A DNA stretch of 59,761 bases. Origin: JBBDMW01 sp040878005. GTDB taxonomy: Bacteria > Chloroflexota > Dehalococcoidia > Lucifugimonadales > Lucifugimonadaceae. Location: contig JBBDMW010000053.1 in the NCBI GenBank assembly GCA_040878005.1, positions 1 to 59,761 of the forward strand. Reading direction: 5' to 3'. The translations under genes and the position numbers were made by a program. This document shows, piece after piece, positions 1-8,517 of this stretch; positions within the stretch are counted from its first letter, which is position 1, and each line of letters begins with the position of its first letter. Below the pieces are notes generated by a model, which saw nothing but the letters and a program-made list of their open reading frames with translations, was not told where the DNA came from and made no database searches.

Positions 1-16
1 AGAAAGCGAAACAGGC

Positions 17-134
17 GTCAAACCAATGACCAGCCGGAGACCGGTCCCAGTCCGACAAACAAGCGGCGGCTCACCCGCATGTCCCTCATCAAGGAGGGAC
101 AGGGTGAAAAAGATGTCAAGCCAATGACCAGCCG
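17..134. repeat. Direct repeat pair, 20 bp, 98 bp apart
   Basis: Positions 17-36 and 115-134 match at 19 of 20 bases (GTCAARCCAATGACCAGCCG). Each copy runs into a small GC-rich inverted repeat. The sequence between and after the copies is not repeated, so this is not a tandem array as far as the window shows. Further copies to the left of the window cannot be excluded. Confidence 0.7.
71..107. other. Strong stem-loop
   Basis: Two nested perfect stems: TCACCC (71-76) pairs with GGGTGA (102-107), and GTCCCTC (81-87) pairs with GAGGGAC (94-100), closing a 6-base loop. There is a short A-rich tract after it on the plus strand but no T-tract, so it is not a canonical terminator in that direction. 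It sits between the two copies of the 20-bp direct repeat. Confidence 0.6.
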
Positions 135-728
135 TGCGGCTTCCCATACACACATCACCGGTCAAACCGTACTCCCGCTCCACGGGATGAGGAGCCGGGC
201 ATGGCAGGCGGAAAACAATAGGCGCCTGTCTTGGCCAGGTGAGTGCCACATCACGAGAGTGAAGAACACGCACCCGGCTCCCAGACAAGTAAAACCTGCC
301 GCGAAAATCAGCAGCAGCCGGCCCGCGCCGGACGACCATCACGAAGGTTCATCAATAGCCGGTTCACGCCGGACCACGAACCAAACCAACAAAAGAAAAG
401 AAGTTGAAATGAAACGTCACATGGCGAAGATGCCACGCGCCCAAAACCGAATAGTCCCGCAAGCCGCTTATCGCGAACGCTGGCGAACGACCATCACGCA
501 CAAAACCATCCACACCAGGTCTCTCCGCTTGGGTCGAGACGATATCGCGGTGGTGGGTGAGACGTGATGGTTGGCACTTGGAGTCCTTCAGCGTCCCGGC
601 TTTCGGCATCACGGACTGTCAGCGACGACATGTGAAGACCTCGGAAGCTGAGAGTAACGGTGGAGGCCGAGAGCTTACAGCAACAGTTGATGGCTCTTAC
701 GGCCAGTCCCTGCTGCTCCGGGGGGCGG

Positions 729-1799
729 TCAGCCGCCTATCTGGTACATCTCTATTTTTTGTTTGGGCTTGTTGACGTTGCCTTCGAAGTCGGTGTGGCT
801 GGCGCGTTCATCTGAGTAGCGGTCAGTGCGGTTGGACCAGACGCCCGTGATGATGTTTCGAAGGTCTTCGTCAGATGCGCCGTTCCGCATGGGCGTCTTG
901 AGGTCCTTGCCTCCGGAGGCGAATAGGCAGGTAACGAGCGTGCCCTCGGTTGACAGCCGTGCCCTGGTGCAGTCGCCGCAGAACGGCATTGATACGGAGG
1001 CGATCACGCCGATTTCGCCGCTGCCGTCCCTGTAGGCGTAGCGGTTCGCCACCTCGCCGCGGTAGTTGGGGTCAACCGGCTCGATTGGGAACTCGGCGTT
1101 TATGCGCTCGACGATCTCTTTCGCCGTGACAACCTGGTTCAGGTTCCAGCCGTTGCGGTTGCCAACGTCCATGAACTCGATGAACCGCACGATGTGGCCG
1201 GTGCCCTTGAAGCGCCGTGCCGTTTCGACGATGGTGTGGTCGTTCACGCCGCGCTGGACCACGGTGTTGATCTTGATAGGGTGCAGGCCAACCCGGTCCG
1301 CCTCCTCGATCCCCTCCAGCGTGCGCGCGGGTCCGTAGGGGCGCCCGCTCATCTTCTTGGCCACCTCATCGTCGACGCTGTCCAGGCTGACCGTGATGCG
1401 TTTTAGCCCTGCGTCACGCAGCTCCTGCGCCATCTTGGCCAGCAGGAAGCCATTGGTGGTCAGGGTAAGGTCCTCAACACCGTCTATATTCGACAGTTTT
1501 TCTATGAGGCTCGGAAGCTGGGCGCGTACCAGCGGTTCCCCGCCCGTAATCCTCAGCTTGTTGGCCCCGAGGCCGACGAAGATGCGTGACAGCCGCTCGA
1601 TCTCCTCGAACGTCAGGATCTCCGGCTTGGGCAGGAACTCATAGCGCTCGCCGTAGATCTCCGCGGGCATGCAGTACGGACAGCGGAAGTTGCAGCGGTC
1701 CGTCACAGATATGCGGAGGTCGCGCAGCGGCCGCCCGAACTTGTCGTTCATGGGCTGTGCCTGCGGCGGCGTTCCGGTTGTTCCGTTGGTTGGCTTCAT
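729..1799 (-). CDS. moaA: GTP 3',8-cyclase MoaA
   Basis: Radical-SAM enzyme that, in the family, rearranges GTP into the precursor processed by MoaC to cyclic pyranopterin monophosphate, the first step of molybdenum cofactor synthesis in the cytoplasm. The radical-SAM cluster motif CxxxCxxC (CNFRCPYC) lies near residue 37, followed by the GGEPL segment near residue 77. The second cluster motif is at the C-terminal side (CGDCTRARL, then TCLF). The protein ends in Gly-Gly, the conserved tail required by MoaA. I take the ATG at 1799; an in-frame TTG two codons upstream (1805) is the alternative. About 356 aa, slightly longer than usual because of a short N-terminal extension. moeA of the same pathway lies 7.5 kb away on the same strand, with the oxidase operon between them. 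Confidence 0.96.
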   Translation of the reverse strand: MKPTNGTTGTPPQAQPMNDKFGRPLRDLRISVTDRCNFRCPYCMPAEIYGERYEFLPKPEILTFEEIERLSRIFVGLGANKLRITGGEPLVRAQLPSLIEKLSNIDGVEDLTLTTNGFLLAKMAQELRDAGLKRITVSLDSVDDEVAKKMSGRPYGPARTLEGIEEADRVGLHPIKINTVVQRGVNDHTIVETARRFKGTGHIVRFIEFMDVGNRNGWNLNQVVTAKEIVERINAEFPIEPVDPNYRGEVANRYAYRDGSGEIGVIASVSMPFCGDCTRARLSTEGTLVTCLFASGGKDLKTPMRNGASDEDLRNIITGVWSNRTDRYSDERASHTDFEGNVNKPKQKIEMYQIGG

Positions 1800-1927
1800 T
1801 TGCAATTGCCCTGGAGCGCGGTGCGTTTACGTCGTTCATCAAGTCAGATGCGGGAAGAGGCGCGTTGAGTGCAGCGCAGCGCGGACGAACTGCCTGCTGG
1901 CTGCCTGCATTCATGACTGTCCTAATT

Positions 1928-2569
1928 TTAACGTGCCGGGCCCTGTCCCTGCTGTGATGGTGTCATTTCAAGCAGGATGCCGGCCATTTCCCTTGCTGCC
2001 GCGCCCCTGTGGCTGACGGCGTCCTTGGCGTCTGGAGAAAGCTCTGCCGTAGTCTTTGCCAGCGATGGTATCCAGAATACGGGGTCATACCCGAAGCCGT
2101 TTTCACCGATTGGCTGGTGGGCAATCGCCCCTTCCACGACGCCCTCGGTGGTAATCACCCCGCCGGGTACGCCGGGGCCTGCCAGCGCAAGGACTGCGCG
2201 GAAGCGAGCGGTGCGCTTCCAGCCGGGCACCGCGGCCAACTGGTTCAACAGGTGCGTCACGCGGCCGCGGTCGTCCAGTCCTTCGCCGCCGTAGCGGGCG
2301 GAATACACGCCCGGCGCTCCATCCAGGGCACCGACCTCAAGGCCGGAATCGTCCGCAAGGGTCAGCTCACCGGATGCCTTCAAATAGGCCTCAGCCTTCA
2401 GACGGGCGTTCTCATCGAAGGTATTTCCCGTCTCCTCGACCTCTGTGCTGATACCCAGCTCATCTAGGCCAACCACATCGTAAGGCGACTCTGCAAGCAA
2501 TCGCCTGAATTCCTGAAGTTTGCCCCTATTGCGTGTTGCCACCAGCAGTCTTAGCCGTGATTCAGTCAT
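1928..2569 (-). CDS. rdgB: XTP/dITP pyrophosphatase (RdgB/HAM1)
   Basis: Hydrolyses non-canonical purine nucleoside triphosphates (XTP, dITP/ITP) to monophosphates, keeping them out of DNA and RNA. The HAM1 signature ATRNRGKLQEF is at the start of the protein, followed by LTLADDSGLEV (the catalytic Asp pair) near residue 68, the PGVYSARYGG segment, and the C-terminal FGYDPVFW and SHRG motifs. The ATG at 2569 gives 213 aa and puts the signature about eight residues from the start, as in the family; it has a GGGGA stretch just upstream. A GTG at 2602 would add 11 residues unlike the family. The gene lies upstream of moaA on the same strand with a 128-bp gap and diverges from the oxidase operon. 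Confidence 0.94.
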   Translation of the reverse strand: MTESRLRLLVATRNRGKLQEFRRLLAESPYDVVGLDELGISTEVEETGNTFDENARLKAEAYLKASGELTLADDSGLEVGALDGAPGVYSARYGGEGLDDRGRVTHLLNQLAAVPGWKRTARFRAVLALAGPGVPGGVITTEGVVEGAIAHQPIGENGFGYDPVFWIPSLAKTTAELSPDAKDAVSHRGAAAREMAGILLEMTPSQQGQGPAR

Positions 2570-2604
2570 TGTGTCCCCGGTTCGTGGTGTAATCAGCCGC
2601 ACGG

Positions 2605-2616
2605 ATCAACGTTGAT
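2605..2616. promoter_or_regulatory. Perfect 12-bp palindrome between rdgB and coxB
   Basis: ATCAACGTTGAT is its own reverse complement. It lies in the 229-bp divergent spacer, about 36 bp upstream of the rdgB start and about 40 bp upstream of the predicted coxB -35 box, where an operator would be expected. A partial relative of the word occurs just upstream of moeA near 10695. No regulator is identifiable from the sequence. Confidence 0.35.
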
Positions 2617-2654
2617 AAGAGTCTTCTGACCGCCTCGATCGTGTTGAAAACCCG

Positions 2655-2683
2655 TTGCATCCAGTTGCGCCCAATGCTATCCT
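2655..2683 (+). promoter_or_regulatory. Predicted promoter of the oxidase operon
   Basis: A -35-like TTGCAT (2655-2660) is separated by 17 bases from TATCCT (2678-2683), which is preceded by TGC, an extended -10 pattern. Transcription would begin near 2690, which argues against in-frame start codons upstream of that point and supports the coxB start at 2799. Confidence 0.45.
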
Positions 2684-2798
2684 CACCCCGATTGTTAAAA
2701 AGTGCACAAACGGCTGCAACGCTGTCGCTTGTGTCTGCATGATCATAATTCCAGTGAACCGCCACAACCAGCCGGGACAGTCGTACAGACGATCATCG

Positions 2799-4244
2799 AT
2801 GTTCTTGATCCGACGCTTGCCGCTTAGCCCGGCCCAACTACTAATCCTGCTCGCCGCCGTAGTCGCCGTACTGGCAGGCTGCACACCTGACAACCCTCAG
2901 TCAACGTTTGACGCTAGAGGGCCGGTTGCTCAGCAGCAGCTTGACCTGTTCCTGATTGTGTTCTGGATCGCGGTGGGCATCTTCATAGTTGTTGAAGGCG
3001 CGATCATCTTCATGGCCCTCCGCTTCCGGCAGCGGGGACAGGGCCTCATGCCCAAGCAGATCCACGGCCACACGAAGCTTGAGGTCACGTGGACGATTAT
3101 TCCTGCGCTAATCCTGGTTGGCGTTGCGGTGCCGACAGTGCAGGGCATCTATGACACATACGCCCCCTCCAGCGAGATGGGCACGCCGATCGAGATTGAG
3201 TCTGTGGGCCACCAGTGGTGGTTCGAGTTCCGCTACCCGGACGAAGAGATTGTGACGGCCAACGAGGTCCACATACCGACCGGCGTGCCGGTGATGGTGA
3301 AGCTTTACTCCCAGGACGTGATTCACAGCTTCTGGGTGCCGAAGCTGGCGGGCAAGGTGGACATGGTGCCCGCCAATGACAACCAGGTGTGGTTCCAGGC
3401 GGATGAAGCGGGTGTTTACTACGGCCAGTGCGCCGAGTTCTGCGGACTTCAGCATGCGCTGATGCGGTTCAGGGTTATTGCACATGAGCCGGAAGAGTAC
3501 GATGCGTGGGTGCAGGGTATGCGCACTCCGCCTGACCCGCCAGAGCCCGGCTCTGGCGCTGCCCGCGGACAGGGGCTCTTCGCTGGGAACTGCAGCATGT
3601 GCCACACCACCGATTCATTCCGGCAGGGCGGATACGCCGCGGAGCTGGAAGTGCAGGAGGCCAGGTGGGAAGCCTGGTGGGAGGCGCCGGAGGAGTCACG
3701 GGTAGTGTCTGCGCCGAACCTCACCCACTTTGGCGAGCGGACGACCATTGGCGCCGGCGTTGCCGATCTCACGCGGGAATCTCTTATTGGCTGGATCACT
3801 TCGCCAGACAGCTTGAAGTCTGGCACCCGGATGGCAACGCACGCTCTGGTGTATGACACTCCGAACCACCACGCCGACCTCGCCCCGCAGGATATCCAGG
3901 ATATTGCTGACTACCTGCTGTCGCTCACGCCTGGTTCCGGCGCAGTCACGCCGCCGCCTGGCGGTGGGGACCCGGTGGAGCAGGGCGAGGCGCTGTTCGC
4001 TCAGCGCTGCTCTACCTGTCACTCCACGGGGCCTGATGACATGACCGGACCCGGCCTCCAGGGTGTGGTGCAGCGCGCTGATACCCGCAAGCCTGACCTG
4101 TCAGCCGAGCAGTACATCGAGGAGTCGCTCCGGCAGCCCGGTGAATACGTTGTGGACGGATTCCTCAACGTCATGCCGTCATTCGCCGGGCTTTCCGACG
4201 AAGAAGTCAGCAACCTGATCGCATACTTGAATACACTTGAATAA
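2799..4244 (+). CDS. coxB: Cytochrome c oxidase subunit II with two heme-c domains
   Basis: Subunit II of a heme-copper (caa3-type) oxidase; it takes electrons from cytochrome c into the CuA centre. The ATG at 2799 gives an N-terminal lipoprotein-type signal (hydrophobic stretch, then LAGC near residue 25). A second membrane helix follows (LIVFWIAVGIFIVVEGAIIF). The CuA site is visible as GHQWWFEFRYP and CAEFCGLQHALM (Cys, Cys, His, Met ligands). Unusually, two class I cytochrome c domains follow: CSMCH near residue 268 with a candidate Met ligand in GTRMATH, and CSTCH near residue 405 with Met in NVMPSF. At 481 aa it is longer than caa3 subunit II proteins with one heme c. First gene of the cox operon; longer in-frame starts (from 2655) are rejected because the signal peptide would be buried. 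Confidence 0.95.
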   Translation: MFLIRRLPLSPAQLLILLAAVVAVLAGCTPDNPQSTFDARGPVAQQQLDLFLIVFWIAVGIFIVVEGAIIFMALRFRQRGQGLMPKQIHGHTKLEVTWTIIPALILVGVAVPTVQGIYDTYAPSSEMGTPIEIESVGHQWWFEFRYPDEEIVTANEVHIPTGVPVMVKLYSQDVIHSFWVPKLAGKVDMVPANDNQVWFQADEAGVYYGQCAEFCGLQHALMRFRVIAHEPEEYDAWVQGMRTPPDPPEPGSGAARGQGLFAGNCSMCHTTDSFRQGGYAAELEVQEARWEAWWEAPEESRVVSAPNLTHFGERTTIGAGVADLTRESLIGWITSPDSLKSGTRMATHALVYDTPNHHADLAPQDIQDIADYLLSLTPGSGAVTPPPGGGDPVEQGEALFAQRCSTCHSTGPDDMTGPGLQGVVQRADTRKPDLSAEQYIEESLRQPGEYVVDGFLNVMPSFAGLSDEEVSNLIAYLNTLE

Positions 4245-4313
4245 ATTCAACCACGCGCCAGTGGGCGCATACCGGGCGCGCGGGATCCAGACAGAACGCT
4301 GCGGAGTCAATCG

Positions 4314-6233
4314 GTGACCACTGCCTCAATCAACTTTCCACGGGTAATTCCCCGGCCCAAGAGCCACAGCGGCATATGGAGCTGGATAGGCACGGTTGAT
4401 CACAAGCGCATCGGCACGATGTACGGGATCACCGCGTTCTTCTGGTTCATCGTGGGCGGCCTGGAGGCCCTGCTTATCCGGACGCAGCTTTCCAGGGCGG
4501 AAAGCGACCTGGTGTCGCCGGAGCTGTTCAACCAGCTCTTCACCATGCACGGCACCACCATGATCTTCCTGGTGGTCATGCCGATGGCGTCCGCGTTCTT
4601 CAACTGGCTGGTCCCGTTGCAGATTGGCGCTCGTGATGTTGCGTTCCCGCGGCTGAATGCTTTCAGCTACTGGGTGTTCCTGTTCGGCGGCATCCTGATC
4701 AATACCAGCTGGCTCTTTGGCCTTGCGCCGGACGGCGGCTGGTTTGGCTACGCTCCGCTGTCGCAGGCTGAGTTCAGCGCTGGTATGACGTTCTGGTCCG
4801 TTGGACTGAACGTGCTGGGTATAGCGTCAATCGCCGCTGCATTGAACTTTGTCGTGACCATCCTCAACATGCGTGCCCCCGGCCTGACCATGTTCAAGCT
4901 GCCGGTGTTCACCTGGAACACGCTGATCACGTCCGTGCTGATCCTGGTGGCCATGCCGGTCATAGCGGTGGCGCTGACGCAGGTGATGTTTGACAGGCTG
5001 TTCGGCACGAACTTCTATGTGCCGGCCGCCGGTGGCGACCCTGTGCTGTGGCAGCACATGTTCTGGCTGTTCGGGCACCCGGAGGTGTACATCCTGATCG
5101 TCCCGGCGTTCGGCATCGTTTCCGAGGTGCTGCCGACCTTCTCCCGCAAGCCGCTGTTCGGCTATCCGTTCGTCATCTTCGCCACGATAGCGATTGCGTT
5201 CCAAGGTTGGTTCGTGTGGAGCCACCATATGTTCACGGTGGGCCTTGGACCGGTGGTCAACTCCTTCTTTGGGATATCCACCATGGCCATCGCAGTGCCT
5301 ACGGGTGTCAAGATATTCAACTGGCTGGGCACCATGTGGGGCGGCTCGCTGCGGCTTAACACGGCGATGCTGTTCTCCATTGGGTTCATTGCCATGTTCA
5401 CCATTGGCGGGTTCAGCGGCGTCATGCACGCCGTGGTTCCGCACAACGCGCAGCAGCAGGACACCTACTTCGTGGTGGCCCACTTCCACTACGTGCTGTT
5501 CGGCGGCGCTGTGATGGCCATCTTCTCCGGCATTTACTACTGGTGGCCGAAGATGACCGGGTGGCTCCTGAACGAGAAGCTTGGCATCACGAACTTCATC
5601 CTGATGATGATCGGGTTCAACCTGACGTTCTTCCCGATGCACTGGGTTGGGTTGGACGGGATGCCGCGGCGCATCTACACCTTTGCAGCGGAGATGGGCT
5701 GGGAAACGTCCAATATGGCGATAACCATCGGCTCATTTATCCTTGCTCTGGGCGTGCTGGTGTTCATGATCAACGTGGTTGTCAGCCGCCGGAACAAGGC
5801 GGTGGCCGGCAACGACCCGTGGGATGCCCGGACGATCGAGTGGACGATACCGTCGCCGCCTCCTCCGTATAACTTCGCTGAGATCCCGGTCGTGGAGCAC
5901 AGGGACGACTTCTGGTACAAAAAGTACCCGCACCTTCATGAAGAGCACCTTGAGGCGCTGGACCATGAGAGCAACATCACGGAGGGCCGGGAGTACGATC
6001 CCGAGCGTCACGAGGCCACTGTGAGCAAGGAGGATGCGCCTCTGCACGGCGGAGGTAGCCACGGCATTCATCTCCCGGACATGTCCTACTACCCGATCAT
6101 CCTGGCGGCGGGCATCGCAATTGCGATGGGCGGGCTGATGTTCAGCTACATCGTAAGCGTGCTTGGCGCGGTGCTGATCGTGTGGGGCCTTCTAGGCTGG
6201 TCACTTGAGCCGGCGTCGGAGCCGGACCACTAA
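4314..6233 (+). CDS. coxA: Cytochrome c oxidase subunit I
   Basis: Catalytic subunit of the heme-copper oxidase: reduces O2 to water at the heme a3/CuB site and pumps protons across the cytoplasmic membrane. Visible signatures are the low-spin heme ligand in FTMHGTTMIF, the CuB His and cross-linked Tyr in FGHPEVYILIVP, the CuB His pair in SHHMF, and the heme ligands in HFHYVLFGG. About 12 membrane helices are followed by a soluble stretch and two further hydrophobic segments near the C-terminus (roughly residues 595-630), a known extension in caa3 enzymes. Start is GTG at 4314 with GGAG seven bases upstream. 639 aa. It follows coxB by 69 bp and precedes coxC by 30 bp, in the operon order II-I-III-IV. 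Confidence 0.97.
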   Translation: MTTASINFPRVIPRPKSHSGIWSWIGTVDHKRIGTMYGITAFFWFIVGGLEALLIRTQLSRAESDLVSPELFNQLFTMHGTTMIFLVVMPMASAFFNWLVPLQIGARDVAFPRLNAFSYWVFLFGGILINTSWLFGLAPDGGWFGYAPLSQAEFSAGMTFWSVGLNVLGIASIAAALNFVVTILNMRAPGLTMFKLPVFTWNTLITSVLILVAMPVIAVALTQVMFDRLFGTNFYVPAAGGDPVLWQHMFWLFGHPEVYILIVPAFGIVSEVLPTFSRKPLFGYPFVIFATIAIAFQGWFVWSHHMFTVGLGPVVNSFFGISTMAIAVPTGVKIFNWLGTMWGGSLRLNTAMLFSIGFIAMFTIGGFSGVMHAVVPHNAQQQDTYFVVAHFHYVLFGGAVMAIFSGIYYWWPKMTGWLLNEKLGITNFILMMIGFNLTFFPMHWVGLDGMPRRIYTFAAEMGWETSNMAITIGSFILALGVLVFMINVVVSRRNKAVAGNDPWDARTIEWTIPSPPPPYNFAEIPVVEHRDDFWYKKYPHLHEEHLEALDHESNITEGREYDPERHEATVSKEDAPLHGGGSHGIHLPDMSYYPIILAAGIAIAMGGLMFSYIVSVLGAVLIVWGLLGWSLEPASEPDH

Positions 6234-6263
6234 ATCCGGTAATCAATCAGAGGAATTCAAACG

Positions 6264-6920
6264 TTGGCGCATGCGGTCACAGTAGGACACCAGGAAGCGG
6301 AAGAACACTCGACCACCACCGGGTTGGACAACCGCAAGATGTTGATGTGGGTATTCCTGGGCTCCGATGTAATGTTCTTCGGGGCATTCATCGCCACGTA
6401 TCTTGTCTACCGAGACCGGAGCCTGGTTGGGCCGTATCCGAACACGATCCTGGACATTCCGCTGACGACGCTCAGCACGTTCGTGTTGCTAATGAGCAGC
6501 CTTGCGATGGTGCTGGCGCTCTACTATGTGCAGCACGACCGGCCGGGGCTGGGACGACTGTGGATCCTGGTCACAGCAGGCCTGGGAACGATATTCATTG
6601 GCTTCCAAGTGTACGAGTTCAACCATTTCGTACACCTTGGATTAACGCCGCGCACGAATTTGTTCGGCACCACGTTCTTTGTACTTACGGGCTTCCACGG
6701 CGCTCACGTGACGCTGGGAATCCTGTGGCTGCTGGGGATGGCGTGGGCCAGCTCAAAGGGCGCTTTGACGAGCAAAAACGCGCTCAACCTGGAGATTGCC
6801 GGCCTTTACTGGCACTTCGTTGATATTGTCTGGATTGTGATATTCACGGTGGTTTACCTGATTTCGGCGAACGATGGGCCGCCTGTTGGATTGCCAACGG
6901 TACCTCCCATAGGACCTTAG
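6264..6920 (+). CDS. coxC: Cytochrome c oxidase subunit III
   Basis: Integral membrane subunit that binds and stabilises subunit I and is needed for sustained turnover. The 218-aa length and seven-helix pattern are those of bacterial subunit III; conserved parts include the first helix beginning LMWVFLGSDVMFFGAFIATY, FGTTFFVLTGFHGAHVTLG (with the Phe-His-Gly motif) and the final LYWHFVDIVWIVIFTVVYL. The start is TTG at 6264, supported by AGAGGA nine bases upstream. It is the third gene of the operon, cotranscribed with coxA. Confidence 0.96.
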   Translation: MAHAVTVGHQEAEEHSTTTGLDNRKMLMWVFLGSDVMFFGAFIATYLVYRDRSLVGPYPNTILDIPLTTLSTFVLLMSSLAMVLALYYVQHDRPGLGRLWILVTAGLGTIFIGFQVYEFNHFVHLGLTPRTNLFGTTFFVLTGFHGAHVTLGILWLLGMAWASSKGALTSKNALNLEIAGLYWHFVDIVWIVIFTVVYLISANDGPPVGLPTVPPIGP

Positions 6921-7068
6921 GGACGATGTTCACAGGGCCGTGGTTATCGAGGCAATCAAGGAATCAAGGTATTTGTGGCGATGACATGTGTGTCCATCCG
7001 GCTTGCCAGTGGTCCGCCGACAGAGTCAGTGTATGGTTTGTCGGGGACGCTATGCAGATTAGAGCGAG

Positions 7069-7509
7069 ATGAACGTGCTTAAGCGAATCTGGAACTCACT
7101 CTTCTACTTCCGGGCGAACAACTGGTTCAACCTGCCAAAGAGCCAGTATGCCCAGCCCAGCCCGCGGAACGAAGGACCGTTCGGCGAGGTTGGCCCGAAG
7201 ACGGTGAACTGGCTGAACCGGATCACCTATGGCGGCCGCCACGGGACTCCGGCGTTTTACGTCATCAACGGCATTATCCTGTCAATAATCACGCTGATAG
7301 AGTTCTGGATATTTGACATTGAGGCCCTGGGCGACCTTGTCATACCCCTGCTGATCATCCTGTCATTGGCGAAGTTCGTGATGGTGATGGGCTTTTACAT
7401 GCACCTGCGGTTTGATCACAAGCTGTTCACGTGGATATTTGCGAGCTGCTTCGCTCTTGGCGTGAGCGTCTTTACGACGGTTCTGATAATCCAGGAAGTC
7501 TCAACCTGA
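7069..7509 (+). CDS. Cytochrome c oxidase subunit IV (caa3 type)
   Basis: Small membrane subunit of the caa3/cytochrome-c oxidase family (COX4-like). 146 aa: an N-terminal soluble part of about 60 residues, longer than in many homologues, then three hydrophobic segments (residues about 64-84, 89-108 and 119-140). The middle contains the typical MGFYMHLRFDH, which joins helices two and three in this family. It is 148 bp downstream of coxC, a larger gap than others in the operon; I see no clear terminator or promoter in it. The N-terminal extension has no family I recognise. Confidence 0.85.
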   Translation: MNVLKRIWNSLFYFRANNWFNLPKSQYAQPSPRNEGPFGEVGPKTVNWLNRITYGGRHGTPAFYVINGIILSIITLIEFWIFDIEALGDLVIPLLIILSLAKFVMVMGFYMHLRFDHKLFTWIFASCFALGVSVFTTVLIIQEVST

Positions 7510-7593
7510 TTCCAGGCGTGGCCGGCACGGCGGCGCAGCGCCTGTACTGTCTGACCTAGTGCCTGGGCACATCCGCCCGGAGGCCAAACCGCC

Positions 7594-7611
7594 ATGGACT
7601 TCTCGAGTTGA
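7594..7611 (+). CDS. Five-codon leader frame overlapping the ctaG start
   Basis: ATG at 7594 follows GGAGG (7579-7583) at a ten-base spacing and reads Met-Asp-Phe-Ser-Ser before TGA (7609-7611). That TGA shares two bases with the TTG of ctaG. The arrangement resembles translational coupling through a minimal leader, but a misread base in the assembly or a different ctaG start would produce the same picture. Confidence 0.25.
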   Translation: MDFSS

Positions 7612-8516
7612 CGGGCGCTGATTCCGCCGCCGCAAGCACCCTTGGCGATTTCGTGGGCGCGTGGAACTTCTTCAATCCGCTGCTGGTGCTGCTGGCGCTG
7701 GCGGTTGGCGCGTACTTCACCGGCCTGGTGCGCCTGCAGCGCAGGTCAGGCGGGGAGGCGATTTCCCGCAGCAGGATCTTCTTTGCGTCGGCGGGGTTCA
7801 CGATGCTCTTCCTGGCACTGGTGGGGCCGTTCGACGTGTACTCGGGCGATTTGTTCTTCGTCCACATGATCCAGCACATGCTGCTGACGATGGCGGCGGC
7901 GCCCCTGCTGCTGGCGTCATCTCCTATGCCGGCGTACATGTGGTCGCTTCCGGAGACGGTGAGGATGGGTGTTGGCTCGACGCTGTCCGGCAGGGGGCTG
8001 GTGCGGCGGTTGATTGCGCTGGTGACCCGCCCGATGTTCACTTTGCCGCTGTATGTGCTGACGCTCTGGTTGTGGCACATGCCGGCCGCATACAGCCTGG
8101 CGTTGGAGAATGACTACGTGCACTTCCTGGAGCACGCCTCCATGTTTGGCGTGGGTGTGCTGTTCTGGTGGCCCATCATTGGCCCGTCGCCGGTGCGGTC
8201 CAGCCTCAGCTATCCGCAGCGGATGATCTACGTCATGCTGGTGGTGACGCCCATGGCGGTGCTGGCGGCCTTCCTGACCCTGGCGCACGACGTTTCATAC
8301 CACCCGTACCTGCTGACCCCGGAGCACTGGGGCATCAGCAAGGCGGAAGACCAGGGCATTGCGGGGATGATCATGTGGATTCCCGGGAACGTTATTTTCC
8401 TGGCGGCTGTGACCGTCATATTCTTCAAGTGGTTCGATAGTGAAGAGAAGAAGTCCCGGGAGCAGCGCAGGGCATCGCGCCGGCTTGCGCCAAGGGATGA
8501 TGCTGGAAAGATCTGA
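7608..8516 (+). CDS. ctaG: CtaG-type cytochrome c oxidase assembly membrane protein
   Basis: Membrane protein of the caa3-oxidase CtaG family (the Bacillus-type CtaG, unrelated to Cox11), needed for assembly of active oxidase, probably in copper handling. About seven hydrophobic segments are visible, with the family's His-rich helix FFVHMIQHMLLTMAAAPLLL and further conserved residues in LWLWHMPAAY, HFLEHASMFG and the late AHDVSYHPY loop. The apparent start is TTG at 7608. The only good Shine-Dalgarno (GGAGG, 7579-7583) fits instead an ATG at 7594 that opens a five-codon frame whose TGA overlaps the TTG, so ctaG may be translated by coupling. A later GTG at 7650 is the other possible start. 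302 aa from TTG. Confidence 0.88.
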   Translation: MTGADSAAASTLGDFVGAWNFFNPLLVLLALAVGAYFTGLVRLQRRSGGEAISRSRIFFASAGFTMLFLALVGPFDVYSGDLFFVHMIQHMLLTMAAAPLLLASSPMPAYMWSLPETVRMGVGSTLSGRGLVRRLIALVTRPMFTLPLYVLTLWLWHMPAAYSLALENDYVHFLEHASMFGVGVLFWWPIIGPSPVRSSLSYPQRMIYVMLVVTPMAVLAAFLTLAHDVSYHPYLLTPEHWGISKAEDQGIAGMIMWIPGNVIFLAAVTVIFFKWFDSEEKKSREQRRASRRLAPRDDAGKI

Positions 8517-8517
8517 C

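Larger units (their letters stand above)
1..728. other. Non-coding or unassigned region with repeat and hairpins
   Basis: No open frame here resembles a protein family; the longest (79-567) has skewed, low-information composition and no convincing ribosome binding site. What can be seen: a 20-base near-identical direct repeat (17-36 and 115-134, one mismatch), each copy followed by a short inverted repeat; a strong hairpin at 71-107 with a 7-bp inner stem (81-87 with 94-100) and an outer 6-bp stem (71-76 with 102-107); and a bulged hairpin at 665-704 just beyond the moaA stop. A 12-base word also recurs at 332-343 and 487-498. The region could be an RNA gene, a degraded gene or the edge of a mobile element; I cannot decide between them. 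Confidence 0.5.

Noticed and set aside
79..567. A 162-codon open frame and a nested 53-codon frame with an AAGAAG-like site before 409
   Set aside because: No protein family is recognisable, residue composition looks non-coding, and the region is dominated by repeat and hairpin sequence.
1922..1932. Promoter for moaA at the TAAAAT that overlaps the rdgB stop
   Set aside because: No -35 element stands at an acceptable distance, and the A/T run is explained by the stop codon and its flank.
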